A program made the position numbers and the translations under genes. A stretch of 64,000 nt of DNA, taken from positions 1,798,001-1,862,000 of the forward strand of contig NC_064675.1 in assembly GCF_023278565.1 (NCBI RefSeq). Direction: 5' to 3'. The DNA comes from Colletotrichum lupini (taxonomy: Eukaryota; Ascomycota; Sordariomycetes; Glomerellales; Glomerellaceae). Numbering within the stretch: position 1 is the stretch's first letter; each line of letters opens with the position of its first letter. Positions 16,098-30,093 of this stretch are shown here, piece by piece. The notes beneath the pieces are model-generated. The model did no database searches. It saw only the letters and a list, made by a program, of their open reading frames with translations, and was not told where the DNA came from.

Positions 16098-16890
16098 CTT
16101 ATAATAATACTAACTATATATTTTAAAACTATAAGTTCTAAAATTATAAAGACCCTTATTAATAAGACTCGTATACCCAAGTCTTTTAAAACAGTAAATA
16201 AGGCTATAATAAAGGCTTATATTTTAAAAATAGAAAAAGCTACGTCTATTTTAAAAAGTGAGCTTAAGGGGACCTTAAATAGCTTATAAAAAGCTATTTA
16301 GGCCCTAAAAGTATATATAAACGAGCTTAAGGCTAAGTTAAGTATAATAAAATAAGAGCTTAAAGAGGTTATATTAATTAATAAAGACCTTAAATAAGAA
16401 AAAGATACGCTAAATAAAGTAAAAAACGAAGCTCTCTTTGTTTTTTAAACGGCTATATTTATTATTATTATAAACGATCTATTTAAGGATCTATGCGACT
16501 TAATAATATTTAATAATTTTAAGTACCGTATTATAAATAATAAAAAAAGAGACGTTACTAAATATAGCTATTTCTAGGGGCGCGGATTTAATTAATATTA
16601 TAATATTATTAACTACGGACTACTTAATACTAAGAAATTAAAGCTCTTACCGTTTTATAAAGTCCTTAGTTAAAAGTATTTTAATAATAAAAAGTATAAC
16701 CCGAACTAAATACGCTCTAAAAAATAAAATAAGAGACTTAGAATTATTATTTAAAGTATTACGTAAGTTATTTTAAAGGGCTATAAGGACCCGATTAAGT
16801 TACTAAATCCTAAATATTTAGAAATAAAAACGAAAAACGATACGTACTTTAATAAAAAGGGTACGAGGAGAAAAAAAAAAAAAAACCCCT
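16098..16890 (+). pseudogene. RIP-mutated coding ghost with coiled-coil and formerly acidic region
   Basis: The frame starting at 16,098 is free of stops for 63 codons and afterwards broken only by TAA/TAG, as expected for mutated Gln or Trp codons. The first part, to about 16,435, is Lys/Leu/Glu-rich with leucines at heptad-like spacing (for example NELKAKL and KDLKQEK-like stretches), which suggests a coiled coil. The part from about 16,440 is rich in Asn and Lys codons that could derive from Asp and Glu by G-to-A change, so an acidic domain is possible. A purine-rich run closes it near 16,880. I do not recognise the family; a transposon structural protein or a duplicated host gene are both possible. 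No start codon can be chosen. Confidence 0.3.
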
Positions 16891-18831
16891 CCTGCATACT
16901 ATAATTAAAATAAAGTAATTCAATAAAAATATTAAAAAACGTTCGAGACGTAGTTTATAGTTAAGTCGGTTTTTAATATAAAGCTAATAGCCGCTATTTA
17001 AAACTATATAATTAGGGACCGAGTTATTTTCATAAAAAGTACGGTTATACTAACTACTAATTTAACTATTTTTATAGTTACTATTATTTTTTAAAATTAT
17101 TATAAAGAGTAAAAAAGAGGTAATTATAAGAAAGAAGAGTATAGCCCTACGCTTTACGATTTATTAAAAATAATAAAGACTAAGCGTAGTGCGAAAAAAG
17201 TAGCTAAGTAATAAAGGAGCTCGTTAAGTACGTCTTATTTTTATAATAAAGCCTAATAATCTTAGGGTATAAATCGATATTTAGTTACCTAGATCGTTAT
17301 ATTAAATATTTCTTTTTTTTCTTAATCCTAACCCTTTTTTTTTCCTTAGCTAAATAATATAATAATTAGAATTCGGGTCCTTTTATATTTTACTATATTT
17401 ATCCCCTAGTCTGTTTTATAATCGTAAATTTATTTATTATAAAATAAACCCTTAAATTTAGTCGTTCCCTTACTCTTACTTTAATATATTATAGAATTAA
17501 TTCTTATATTTAAAATAGGAAATATTAGAGCGTTTATATTATATATTAGCTATTTCTATAAGAGTCGTTTAACTTAATTACGTACTTTAATATTTTTATT
17601 AGTTATATACTAGTCTTAATATATATTTTATATTTTAAACGACGATTTAGTTTCTATTTTTAATTACGGGCCGTATATATTGTTACTATTTACGTAGAGC
17701 TTATATACGCAGCCGATACGGGGATAAAGAGAATATATTAGCTTTTATAAAAAACGTAAAACTACTTATACTTAAGAATTAATTATAAAATGAATTTTAC
17801 TATTTATATATATAACTTAATTCTCATTATTTAGGTTAGAGTAACGATTTATAATTTATTTTAAAATATCTAGTTTATAAACGAATATTATTAATTAAGC
17901 TATATTCTTTTTTATACTTTCCCTTCCGCTCTATATAGTATTATCCTCTTTTATAATATCCTCTCTTTTTTTAAACGTTTATATTTTAAAATAATTAAAG
18001 TAAATACTATCTAAAAACTCTACGATAAGTATATTAATAGATTCTCTAATTTAAATTCCTAAGGGGCTATACGAGAATAAAAAAACGAACTAAAGGTCGT
18101 TTACGGGTTTTAAAACGTCTTTTATAAATAAAAAGCTCGATTCCTAAACTATACTATTTTTTAAAATAAAAAAGTTTAATAGAATACTTATTCGTCCCTT
18201 TTTAGTATTAAAATAAAAAAGGCTATAGAGATATAAATAATGAATAGCTCTAGCTTTATTAATTTTCAATAGAAAACTCTCCTCGTTAATTTTATTACTA
18301 TTCTTTAGGGAACCCTTTAATAAGAAAATAAGATTTTTATTAGCTTTAGAAATACTTAAGAACCGTTTTAATAAGCTATTTTATTTATTTTTAAGCGTTA
18401 AAAATAAATAAAACTCCCGATCCTCCTCTTTTATAAGGATATTATAGAGGTTATTACTAATAATTAATAAGAAAAGATCCTATTTAAATAGCTTTTTAAA
18501 ATAGGTATCGTTCTTAAAAATAAACTTCTTTAGTTATTTTAATTATTATTAATATTATTTAAAGTTAAAATAGCTATAGTTATAAAAGGTTTATTAATTA
18601 ATAAGTTTTTTTAAGGCGTGTTTAAAACCTAGTTAATTAGTAATTTATAAGCCTTTTTAATTTATATTAAAAAAGCTTAAGCTAGCTTTATAAAGCGATT
18701 TCTAAATCTAAAACTCCCGTTTTATTCCTATATAGTCATAAAATAACGATAATAAAATAAATTAAGCTTTTAGCTAAAGCGCTACGTAGCGTATCTAATA
18801 TATATTTATTATAATATAGTTTATTATAGCC

Positions 18832-18889
18832 CCTTTACTTATAGACCTTTACTTATAAACCTTTAATTATAAACCCTCATTTATAAACG
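18832..18889. repeat. Short degenerate tandem repeat, four units of about 14 bp
   Basis: The unit CCTTTACTTATA(A/G)A recurs about four times head to tail with one to three substitutions per copy (CTTTAATTATAAA, CCTCATTTATAAA). It is too short and degenerate to be a centromeric satellite and lies in RIP-degraded sequence without a gene. Confidence 0.65.
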
Positions 18890-19445
18890 CTTCTAGCTTA
18901 GAAATAGAATACAATGCGGTCCTTATAAGTTATAAATTAAGCTCTACCTCGCTATTAATAAAAAACGTCGCCCTATTAGTCTAGACTCCGTAATACTCTA
19001 AATATAATAAGCGGGAAATTTAAATATAATAATACGTACTTATAAAATAAGTACTTACTAACTAAACGCTAATACGAATTAGCGAAGCGAAAAACGCTAA
19101 CTTTATTTTTAAATTAGAGCGTATTCCGTACTTTAAGCCTAAAATAGCTTTTATTTTAAGACCTATTAGAGTTATAACCGTAGTAATATATATAATAATT
19201 AGCTAGGCTAAAATAACTACTTAGGATATCCTTTATTAGCGAGTACGATTATTTTATAAAATAAGTTCTATGTGGTGGTTCTTTTTCCGGCTTTATAGGT
19301 ATAAAAGATCGACCTTAACGGGATTACGCTTTTAAAGGAAATTATACGATATAGTATACTTTTTAATTATATAATACGCGTAATATATCCTAAGCACGCG
19401 CTTAACGTAATATAGTAATTTCGATACGAAAACCGCTATTTAATT

Positions 19446-19470
19446 CGGGATGGGCAAGCTGCCCTGCGGC
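19446..19470. other. Isolated GC-rich hairpin in AT-rich DNA
   Basis: The 13-base core GGGCAAGCTGCCC folds as a five-pair stem GGGCA/TGCCC with loop AGC. It is followed by TGCGGCG and keeps two CpA and TpG sites in surroundings that have almost none. The 200 bases before it also keep a few unmutated words such as TGTGGTGG. It may be the remnant of a structured repeat end; no RNA family was recognised. Confidence 0.4.
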
Positions 19471-22400
19471 GAAAATAAGTTCTATACTATAGTTATATTA
19501 CTTTTTATTTCTAGCTTATTTACTTTCTTTTTTTATTTTTATATTACGCCGGCCGTCGATAATATATATATAATAATTAAATAAGCGTTTACCTAGAGGA
19601 TCCTATTTAGTATAGTAGCGCTAATTATTTTATTTTATTTATAACCCGCGTACGGGCTAGAAAAGTAATAATAATAGCTATAGTAACTATTAATAAGCTA
19701 CTAATAAGGAAATAAAAATATAAAAATAGTTTTTAATAATAGCCGCGGTATAGGGTAAAAACGGCCTCTAAAATAGCTTAGTTAGGCTTTAATTACCCTA
19801 AGGTTTTTTAATATAAGAGGATATAAAGATTCTTAAATACTTTATATTAATTATTTATTTATAAAATAAGACCCCGAGAGAACCCTTAAAATACCTTATT
19901 TATATAAGAATAGAACCTTAAGTTAGAGTATATTTATTATTAAGAGCTCTTTAATATATAATTACTTAGAATTACTTAACCCCTATATAGGACTTACTTA
20001 TTAAAAAACTTTAGTACTCTATAATAGATTCTTTTTAATACTACGGATTAGTATATTTAATTACTAAGATACGGCTACTAAGAATATATACTAATATATT
20101 ATATAATTCGAGACTTAATCGTTTATTTACTAAAAATAAAGCTTTTTATAAATTATCTAAGTTAACTTTAATTAACTTTACGGAGCGGTAAGTTCATTTA
20201 AAAACGGATACTATTAGTAGTATATACTAATATTTAGTATATATAAAGCGTTAAAAAGTTAATTATTAAAATAAAAAGCTTTTATAAATTAATTAAGTTA
20301 GTATAGGCGTTTTTTATACCTAAGGGCTTAGACACGGACGGTATAAATTTAAGAGATATAACTAATCTTATTAACTTTTAATTATTTATATACTAAGAAT
20401 ACTCCGTTAAGTAGTTAAGGACGGTAATTTTTATCGTACGATTATATAACTAAATAGGGACGTGAGTAAGAAGTAGTAAAAGAATATAAGGGTAAGATTT
20501 AGTTTACTAAGTAAATAGCGTCGTTATAACATAAAGTAAAAAGAATAAATACGGCGAACGTATTAGTATTAGGCCTTATAAATACTATAAATATACGAAA
20601 AATTACTAATCTTTAATAACTTTAGTATAAGGTCTTTAATAATTCTATTTCGTAACTAAAAACGGAGCGGACTTATATTATATTATTTTTTTATAGCTCG
20701 ACGGTCCTAAATTATTACGTACGTTATTAAGTAGCTAGCTTATATAAATAAGATGCGATTAGTTATAACTAGAGTCGTTTTGAGGTCTTATTATTAAACC
20801 TTCTCTTGCTTTATACTTAAATATTATATTAAAGTTATATAACTATATTAAATAAACTACCCCCCGAGCTTATTAATATTACTTTTAATAATTATAACTA
20901 TTTAATACGGATACGTATTTTATAGTGCTCTTAGAAGTTTTAGTAAGCCTTTAGACTACGGATTTATTAATATAACGTTCTATTAAAACGCTATTCTACT
21001 ACTTAATAAGTAGTTATTTATTATTATAATAATACTATAGTATTCTATATAGTTAAGGTATTAGTATATACTAAGATAAATATTTAAGCCCCGTAGTTCG
21101 CTATTATACTAGCTAATATATTTTTAATATAGTTTATATTAAAGCTTTTACGAATTTTAAGTTAGTTTATTATTAGCCTATCCCTATTTATTATTACCGT
21201 TCTTAAATAAAGAGAGGAACTTATTATATCTATTCTAAATATAACGAGTATAACGGAATAGTACTTAGATAAGTTACTTATTTTAAATATTACGACGTAT
21301 TTAGGAAAGTTAATAAGAGATTAGCTGTTATTAAGTAGCTAACTTATGCCTTTTTATATTATTTTTATTATTAATTTAAATACTATTATTAAGTAGATCT
21401 TTAGGAAAACGGTACTAGGGGTAGTTTTAAAAGACGCGCGTAGCCTTATCTTATTATTTTATATAATATAGTACCCGCTGATATATAGTTTAACTATTTA
21501 ACTACTTTTTTAATAATAAACTAATATTTATAATAAAATAGCCTCTAAGAACTACGCGGACCGCCTCTTAAAATACTATTACTAAAATAACCTATTTTAC
21601 CTTATTATATACTTTTTGAAATATAAAGTATAATATAACTTATAATATCTCCTTTACTTAGCTCTTTTAGCTCCCGTAGCGTCTTTTTTAGGGAGGTCTA
21701 GCTCTAATAAAAACGTTTTAATTTAGAAGCTAATTTAATACGGGGTTAGTTTAAACGGTATAATACGGGTAATAAATATCGATATTAATAAATAGCCGCT
21801 CTTTTTTAAATTAGTAATAATATTATATTTAGTAATAAAATATCTACTTACTATTCGAGGCGTCGATATAAACGTTTAGGATAAGTATAGTTAAATAGCC
21901 TTAACTCAGTTATTATTAAAAAACTACTTAATATATAATACGGTAATACTACTCTTAGAATACGGGGTAAAGTTATAGCTATACTCCTTTAGAAATATTA
22001 TATAGAATATAACGTTCTAAATATACTAAGAGCTCGTAACGTTAGTTTTATATTACGAAAATATATTCGAACTATTTCGTCTTTTTTATAAGTATTATAA
22101 CTTTTATTTAGTAAAGGACTAAATAGAGGTTAACTTCTTAGCCTTAATTCTTTAAGAGTCCGAAATATTAATACGAATATTTAATAATAATATTAAAAAT
22201 ATTCAAAAGGGAAATGTTTTTTCTCTAGGCCTATATTTTAATTTAACTTTAGTACTTAAGGGCTATTACGGCTTTTAAAGTTAAAAATAATAAGATATAG
22301 CTTAATAATAAGATCGTTACTTAAGGGCTTTATAATATAATTAGAGTTAGGTTTATAAATAATAACTAAACTTTTATAAAAATAAGAGTAAAAAAAGGAT

Positions 22401-23868
22401 TAAATTAAGGGAGGGGGAGTAGGGGGTTAACCTCTTTTTTATTTAACTATTATATAAATTTAATAACGTTAATAAACGATTAAAATTTTAAATTTATTAT
22501 TATGGATAAAAGTATATTACTAAGTAAATATAGTCGGCTATATTAGACTTAAAAAGAAGCTTTATTATTTAGTTATATAATAGTTTATTTAAAATAAGTT
22601 ATTTATTAATAAACGTTAACTTTACTTTTTATTACTAGTTATTAGTTTAATTAAACCGGAATTTATACTTACGAATATAAAATACTAATAATATATTATA
22701 AAGACTTATATAAGGACTCGTAATATCTTAGGAATAGTAGTATTAAGTAAAAGAAGCGGAGCGCGTAATTATTAAGTTAGAGGGCGCTTTTAGCTTTAAG
22801 TATTATATAGCCCTAATAGCCCTATAAAGTTACTATAGCTAGCTAGTTAAGGCTCCCTCCCCGGCTAAGGGCTATATATACCTAAGTCCGGACTTAGCTC
22901 TAATTATATAAACTAATTAGCTACTTAATAAATCAGTCTAAGCCTTAGAATTTATTTATTATTCCTAAAATAAGCTTAGATAGGAAACTAGAGCTTATAA
23001 ATTTTAACTTATTTAACGTTAGTTCTAACTTAAATATAAAATAATAAGGATAAGGGTATAATTATACGTAGGGTCGCTATTAATATTATAATTTATTATA
23101 AAGCGAGGAAGTTAGTAGAGGATATATAAAGTAAAAAGTAGCCTATTTTATTTTAATATTATACCTTAAGGAGTCGTATTAAGATATTAAATAAAACGGG
23201 TAGGTTTTATAATGTGAAGTATCGTATAATAGTAATAAGTAGCGCTACGTTTATAATATAATAATATATTCTTAGTTTTATTCGTAAGTTTCTAATTACT
23301 AATAAATAATAAGGGAATACGGGCTACGTAGCTTATAATCGATGCTCTAGGAAATATTAATAAGCTTATTAAGTAGGAACTCCGAATTCTATAAGTAATT
23401 AATTCCTTATATAAGGGACTTTAGCGTTAACTAAACCGGGATTAAGGGTTAGTAAGTATAAAATAACGTATATTATAATATATTTTATAAGAATAGCCGA
23501 TTTATTTAATAATTCGTATTTTTAAATAAGCTTAATACGTTGATAAATAAAGTAGAGGCTTTTAAGGTATATAATAATATATAATAAGCCATAGTTAAAA
23601 TTAAAGTACGTAAACTAAAATATTCTCGTTTATAACTTTACTATTACTTATTATTATTACTACGTCTATTTTAGTAAAAGAGATATATACGAGATATTTT
23701 ATATAACTTAGTTACTAACTAGTTCTTCTAACTAAAAGTTATATAACCGTTCCTTTCTTATATTACTAATTTTTTAAAAAGAGGACTAAGAAAATATAAT
23801 AATCTTTTACTAAACTAAGCGGCCCTTTCGATCGTGCGCTTTAACTATATTAGTAATACCCTATATAA

Positions 23869-23924
23869 CGTCGCATTATCCTAACTATAATTAAATAGCC
23901 TTAGCTATTTAACCTAGTGCGACG
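23869..23924. other. Imperfect hairpin with two paired arms
   Basis: CGTCGCA at the left pairs with TGCGACG at the right, and internally TAAATAGC pairs with GCTATTTA around the four-base loop CTTA, with an asymmetric unpaired bulge between. The arms keep CpA/TpG sites. It could be a short transposon terminal structure or chance; no flanking duplication was found. Confidence 0.35.
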
Positions 23925-26900
23925 CTTAAAGAGAGAAATAAGAGGTAGAGAGATAATAAGTAAAGAGAATTGAGCGTTTTTATTAAGTTTTATACCCTTA
24001 ATTTAGTAAATATAGATAAAAAAAGAGAAGAAAAAAATAGGTAGCTAATATAAGTTAGTATACCTATATTTTAAGTCCGTACTATCGGACCTAGTCTAGG
24101 CTAACGCTATGGATAAGTAGCTAGTACTAGCGTCCCCGTAACTTACTCCGTAGTACTAAATAAGCCGCGGCGCTAATAAACTTTTTATTACCTATTTAGC
24201 CCGCGCTAGTTAGTTATAAACTTATAATAGTAATAGTAAGTAGCGCATCCTCGCTTTTTTATAATTAATCTTAGCCGGACGTTTTTATTAATAACTTATA
24301 TACCCTTATTTAATACTAGGATTATAAAAAGATCTTATAATTAAGTAACTTCTATAGCCTCGTAAGGTTATATAATACTAAGTTAAATTTCTATAATAAC
24401 TAACAAAAATATTAATACGTTATTTTTATAAGAGCAGAACTATATACCGGATATATATAACGTATTTTAATAAATAACTTTTATAGCTTTATTATTATTA
24501 TATTCCGTCCGAGATACTTCTATTTACCGTAGTTAGAAATAAGCTCGAGCGTTATTTCTATCGATCTTAAGCTCTTTATATTTATTATAAGCTATTAATC
24601 TAGTTAGAAGTCGTCGGTATTTTATTTTTAAATATTATTTTAATAAAAAATACCCTACCCTCTATAACTAATATACGTTCTTTTTAATAAGTATATACTT
24701 TTAAAAATATTACCGCTTTTAGGGACTTTTTTCGATATTTATTTAATAACTAAAAAGAAGATACGTAAGCCTTTTTTAATAATAGCCTATAAGTAAGCTA
24801 TATTTTATACCTCTACTTTTTTTATAATAAACTAAGACGGCTAGAAGCGCTCGATTTTTATATAAAGTATTACGAGTATTTATAAATTAATAATAAAATA
24901 AAATAATATAGCTCGGATTGCTATAACTATTATATCCAATCTAGCGGGTTTATTAGAAGGGTTAATAATAGCCTTAAAATATAAGACTAAAGAGATCTTA
25001 ATAATTCGTATATTTATATAAAGATTTTTAACGACGCCTCTTTTTATATTAGGCCGTATACTACGAAAGAGCTAAGTATATCTTACCTCGTCTTTTTACT
25101 TAACCTAAAGCGCTTATTAATAATTTCTTTTACTATCCTATTAATATATATTAATTATACTAGGCTTGTAAGAATATAATAAAAACCGCATAAGTCGGCG
25201 ACTTAAGCTATTAAGTATAAACTAGATTTAAAAAAAAATATAATAATACGTACCGAATTAGCTTTTTAAACCCGCTAGTATTATTTTTTAAAAGTAATAG
25301 CCGCCGGAGTAAAGGCTATAATAATATATAGAATAGGGAGGGTAGAACGGCCGTAACGATAATATTTAGTATACTATATTTTATTAAATAAATATAGTTA
25401 TAAACGTTTAAATTAGAAGCTAGATTGCCGAACGGCTTATTAAATACGAGATCTAAAATAATACTAAGCGTAAAATACTACGCTTTTAAACTAAAATCGA
25501 ACTTTTTATTTTAAGAAGTATATATATTAATTATCGATATAAGTTAAAGAATGCTCTCGTCGATTTTAGCTTTAAAATTAACGATATTTTTATTAAAATA
25601 CTTTATTACGATCGTTAGTAGTTTATATAAATTAACTTATAATATATATAAGAAAATAACCTACCCCTCTTACTATTTAAAACTAGAGTCTAGTATATAC
25701 TATATTATTTTTAGTAAATAGTACGTTATCGTTTTTTAGATCTAGTTATATTACGTTATATTAATTTAAATGCGTATATTTAGTACGCACGCTAAGTATA
25801 TACCTTATAAGGTCCGGGTTACTTATTATATCGTCGTTTAAACTAATATAAATAAAAAATCTTATACGAGGAGTTAGTAAGCGTCGTAAATAATATTAAA
25901 AATAGTTATAAGTACTATATTTAAAGCCGGCCTCGTAGAACTTAAAGTATATATTATTACTATATATAGTATATAAGAGTTATTAAGGGGAGAATTTAGT
26001 AGAGGGGGGGCCGGGGATATATTATAATTATAAATATTAATAAAAAGTAAGCGTAATAGTATATAAGAACGGCCCCTATATAAAAATAGTTATAAGGGTA
26101 GTAATATTTATAATAGAGGTAAGCTAATTACGCTAGCTATATAAGCCCTTAGTAAGTAGCTTTAGCTAATAAATAATAAGAATAAAAATAGTAAGGCCGT
26201 AGTTATTTTTCTATTTTTAATATATATTAAGAAGTCTACGGATAGGGCGGTCTAAAAAGAAGACTTTAAATAATTCTTAAAAAAGGTTATATATTATATA
26301 ATATACTTTATAGGGCCTATAACACGCTTTGTAAAATAAATATAAGTTATAATATCGTAATAAATACGATTACGGGTAGTTTTAGGTATTTTTACTTAAA
26401 TCGACCCCTTTATAATATAACTAGTGCGGGTTTAGTAAAGCGAAATATAGTATTATAAAATATAGCTCTTTATACTATAAGGATAGTTTAGATTCTTTTA
26501 ACCCTATGTATAACGTAAATATTAAATAATAAAGTTAACGGCTTAAGAGCTTAAATTAAGTAGCTATATACCGGACCTATATTATTACTTTTAAATCTTA
26601 TACAAAGCTATATAAATATAAAAAAATATTATGCTAATACTTATTTATTATTAAACTAACGTATAAACTCTCGTATTTATTTTATTATAATAATAAGTTA
26701 TAATCTATCAAGACCTCTTAATAACTTATAAATAAATATAGACTAGAACCTATTTACGCACTTTCTATTTACTATAACTCGTTTACTTAAATACTTATAT
26801 AATAAGTATAACGAAGCGTATCGCTTTTTATAGCCTTAGGCTATACGAGGCATAAAGTCCTATAGCTTTATATTCGTTATTTATATTATTAATAATAGTT

Positions 26901-29239
26901 TATTAAATATGTTATAAATACTTATTTAGATTAGGCTACTAAGCTATTTATAATAGCTCGTATATATTTATAAGCTTTAGGTTTTAGTTAAGTACTTAGA
27001 CTACTTATTTAATATTAATAATAACTTATCCCTAATAAATAAAAAATAACTCTATTAAGGCATATTAATAATACGATTTAAAATAAAAATAATCTATTTA
27101 TAAAATAATAAACTACTAGCGGCTAGTTTTCTAAGCCCTAAAGAGATTATAATTACTAAATATCGTATTAGTATTATTATTAACTAGGTTCGATATAATT
27201 AAAATATAAGTAATATAAATATTAAATACTAAGTAAACCTAAAGATCGTTATAATACTCTCTTATTTTACTAAGAGCTAGAGCTTAAACGACTTTATAAA
27301 TACGTATAAAAAGATTATAAGCAAGCCGCTAACGTTATATATAGCTAGTATTTTAAAGCTCTAAGCCTAGTTTATATTATAAGCTTAAGTTATTTATATA
27401 AGCTTACTAAGTAATAATAAAGTAACGCTAACCGTTTCCGTTAGCTTTTTACTAAATAACGTCCTTAATATCACGCTTATTAATATTAAAAAATAATAAA
27501 AAATACTATTCGTCCCGCTAGCAAAACGTATTAAAAAATTGAAAAAGTCCCTATATTAAGATCTTTTTATAATATAACTAATCTCTCTTAAGTTTATATA
27601 TAATAATAATAAATAGTATTAAAAAAGACTAGATAAGTTGGGGTAGGCTGGTATAAATATTATTAATTATTTTTACTTAAACGCGGGCTAAGTATTATTA
27701 CGGGGTCCGGGCCCGCTCCTTAGCTAAAAACTATTACTAGGCCCTATAGATCTTATTATTAACTAAGTAAAAGTAAAACGAGAATCGGAAACGGGTCTAT
27801 ATAGTACGGGAGGTTCTTAAGTAATATCTGAGGATATAAATACGTATATTTACTAAAAATAGGGCATAGCTCCGGGAGTTAAGTATATATAACTAAGTTA
27901 AGATATGTAATAAAAAGTAATTTTTAGTACTTATTAATATTATATAATATCCGTAAGTCTAGTTAATAAATGGCTTTTTAAATAAAAATAGTATTATAAT
28001 ATACGCTATATTTAAATAATAAGGTTTAATAAAGAGCGGGGTACGCTTAACTTAGAAAGTTAAAAACTAAAGTAAGGTTTTTTCTTAGTAACCTCCTTAA
28101 AGAACTTATATTACGGCTATTTTTATACTTAACTATCCCTTTAACTACTATAAAATAAAAGATTTAGCTTATATTAAGCTAGTTAACGCTTTATAACGCC
28201 GGTCTATAACTTTAAGCCCTATTAAAAATAATAAAAAGCTACTCCGATATTCCTATAGTTATTATTATTATAAATTTAAATATGCGCCGAAGCTCTAAAT
28301 ATAGGTTATTATTATCCTTAGTAATACTATATAAGGGCCGTATTATTTTTTATTACTAATTAAGGCTAAAAAGGGCTCTAGGCTAGTTTATTTTCTACCC
28401 CTATTTTAATAAAATAAAAATAATCGCCTTTAAGTATTATATTTAGGATATTAATATATATATCGGAATATAGTAATTATAGCTTTATAATTAAAAATAG
28501 TCGTATCGGCTAGAGCGTCTATTTTAATATATATAAGGCATATTATATACCCTATTACTTTTTTAATAATTATTACTCGAGCTACTTATTATACTAACTA
28601 GCTAGGCTACGCGTACTTTAGTAATATATACTAACGTAATTAATTAATTATATTAATAAAAAAAAGCCTATATTGTTTAGTAATATATACGCATATAACT
28701 ATAGCTCTCGTTATATCTTAAAGTCTTAAACCTCTTATAAATAAGGACTAAGAATCGTATTAGATCGTTATTATATATATTATAGAATTATATTATCGCC
28801 TTATATATATAACTATTTTGAGTATCGATACTCTTTAATATTTAATAATATTACTTAATCTTTCCTAACTAGCTGCGACTATATGCGTAGTTATTTATTA
28901 TAATACGCCTTTCGAAATAATAATTCAGAATATTACTAAGCTAGCTATTTTAAAAAAGACGGATATCGTTATATAAATAACTACCGCGGCCGTATATAGA
29001 TCTAACTTATATATTTATTATAGCTATATAACTAGTATAGTACTATAAGCTATAAACTACGAGACTATTAGCTATATCTTAAAAATTAGTAATACTATAT
29101 CTTCCTTCGCTATTAAGGACTATATTATTATCCTTAATACTATATTTAAAAGTTATTTAGAAATAGATCCGAGGTTAAAGGAGTACTTCGGCTTTGGGAA
29201 TAGTAAAATAAGTCTAGGTAGTTTATAAAATACGAATAA

Positions 29240-30093
29240 GCCTATATTATATATATCCTAGGTATATTAAAAAGAGGTTCGCTAACGAGAGGCTACGTAA
29301 CTAAATATATAAAAATCCCTTTTACTAAAGCTAACCTAATCCTTATCCCGTTAATTTATAATATTACTAACTTAATAATTAAGCGTAACTACTTAACTAT
29401 TTCGGATATTTTTATTACGGGATAGGCCGGTATTAATTATACCGGATTCGAACTTAGTAATTCCGTTACCGTTTTTAGGGCGGGTCTTATTAAATTATTA
29501 TCTACTTACTTAGCTATTTTATATAGAGTATTTAAGGTCTACGTCGTTAACTATATAAAAGAACGCCTTATTCTTACTATTTCTATCGGCGCTATCCTAA
29601 TTAACTTTATTAATAAAAACCCTATTACTTAAATTCTAGCTCATAAACCGGACGGGGTTATATATATTATAAACTATATTAATATAGAGGCGTTAAAGTC
29701 GAGCCTTTAGATAGATAAAAGTATTATTATATAATAAATAATTAACGTAGCGTATTTTAAAAGAAGTATAGGCTAATTAAGTATATATAATTTATAAAAC
29801 GATTTACTTAGCGCACCGTATAATAATAATATCTTACTTACGATTCCTTTCCCTATTTCGTCCTTTTTTACTAAGGGCTTAAGTTTTTAAATAAGAGCTA
29901 TTAATTTAAAGTAATACGCTCCGTAACTAATTAACTTTATTAATAATAATAAAGCCTACTTAAGCTTTATAATTAGCGTAGTTATTAATATTAAGGACGT
30001 ACTAAAGTATTATAAACGCTCTAATAAAAAAAAAGAAACTAAGGTAGTTATCCGCTTTTTAAAATAAAACGGCTTAATTATATAAAGCTTTTA
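29240..30093 (+). pseudogene. RIP-mutated coding ghost upstream of the inverted arm
   Basis: The + frame opening after a TAA at 29,237 is interrupted by a single TAG in its first 130 codons (29,240-29,629; TAG at 29,423-29,425), which is unusual in this stop-saturated DNA. The frame then picks up further TAA/TAG stops but stays readable to about 30,090, where the left inverted arm begins. The readable part contains mixed hydrophobic and charged sequence such as ITG-AGINYTGFELSNSV, with no transmembrane pattern or motif I can assign. A GGATTCGAAC word inside it resembles a tRNA T-arm but is explained by this frame. Family unknown; a duplicated host gene or a transposon ORF are equally possible. 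Confidence 0.4.

Larger units (their letters stand above)
16891..29239. other. RIP-degraded AT-rich block, no readable gene
   Basis: Twelve kilobases of RIP-type DNA with saturated TAA/TAG stops. It contains only small structures listed separately: a short tandem repeat at 18.8 kb, a GC hairpin at 19.45 kb and a hairpin at 23.9 kb. Partly readable frames (for example 20.5-21.4 kb, + strand) did not match any family I know. It probably consists of several nested transposon remnants. Confidence 0.75.

Noticed and set aside
29443..29453. tRNA T-arm-like word (CGGATTCGAAC) suggesting a - strand tRNA
   Set aside because: No acceptor stem, anticodon arm or D-arm can be built around it, and it is part of the readable + strand frame.
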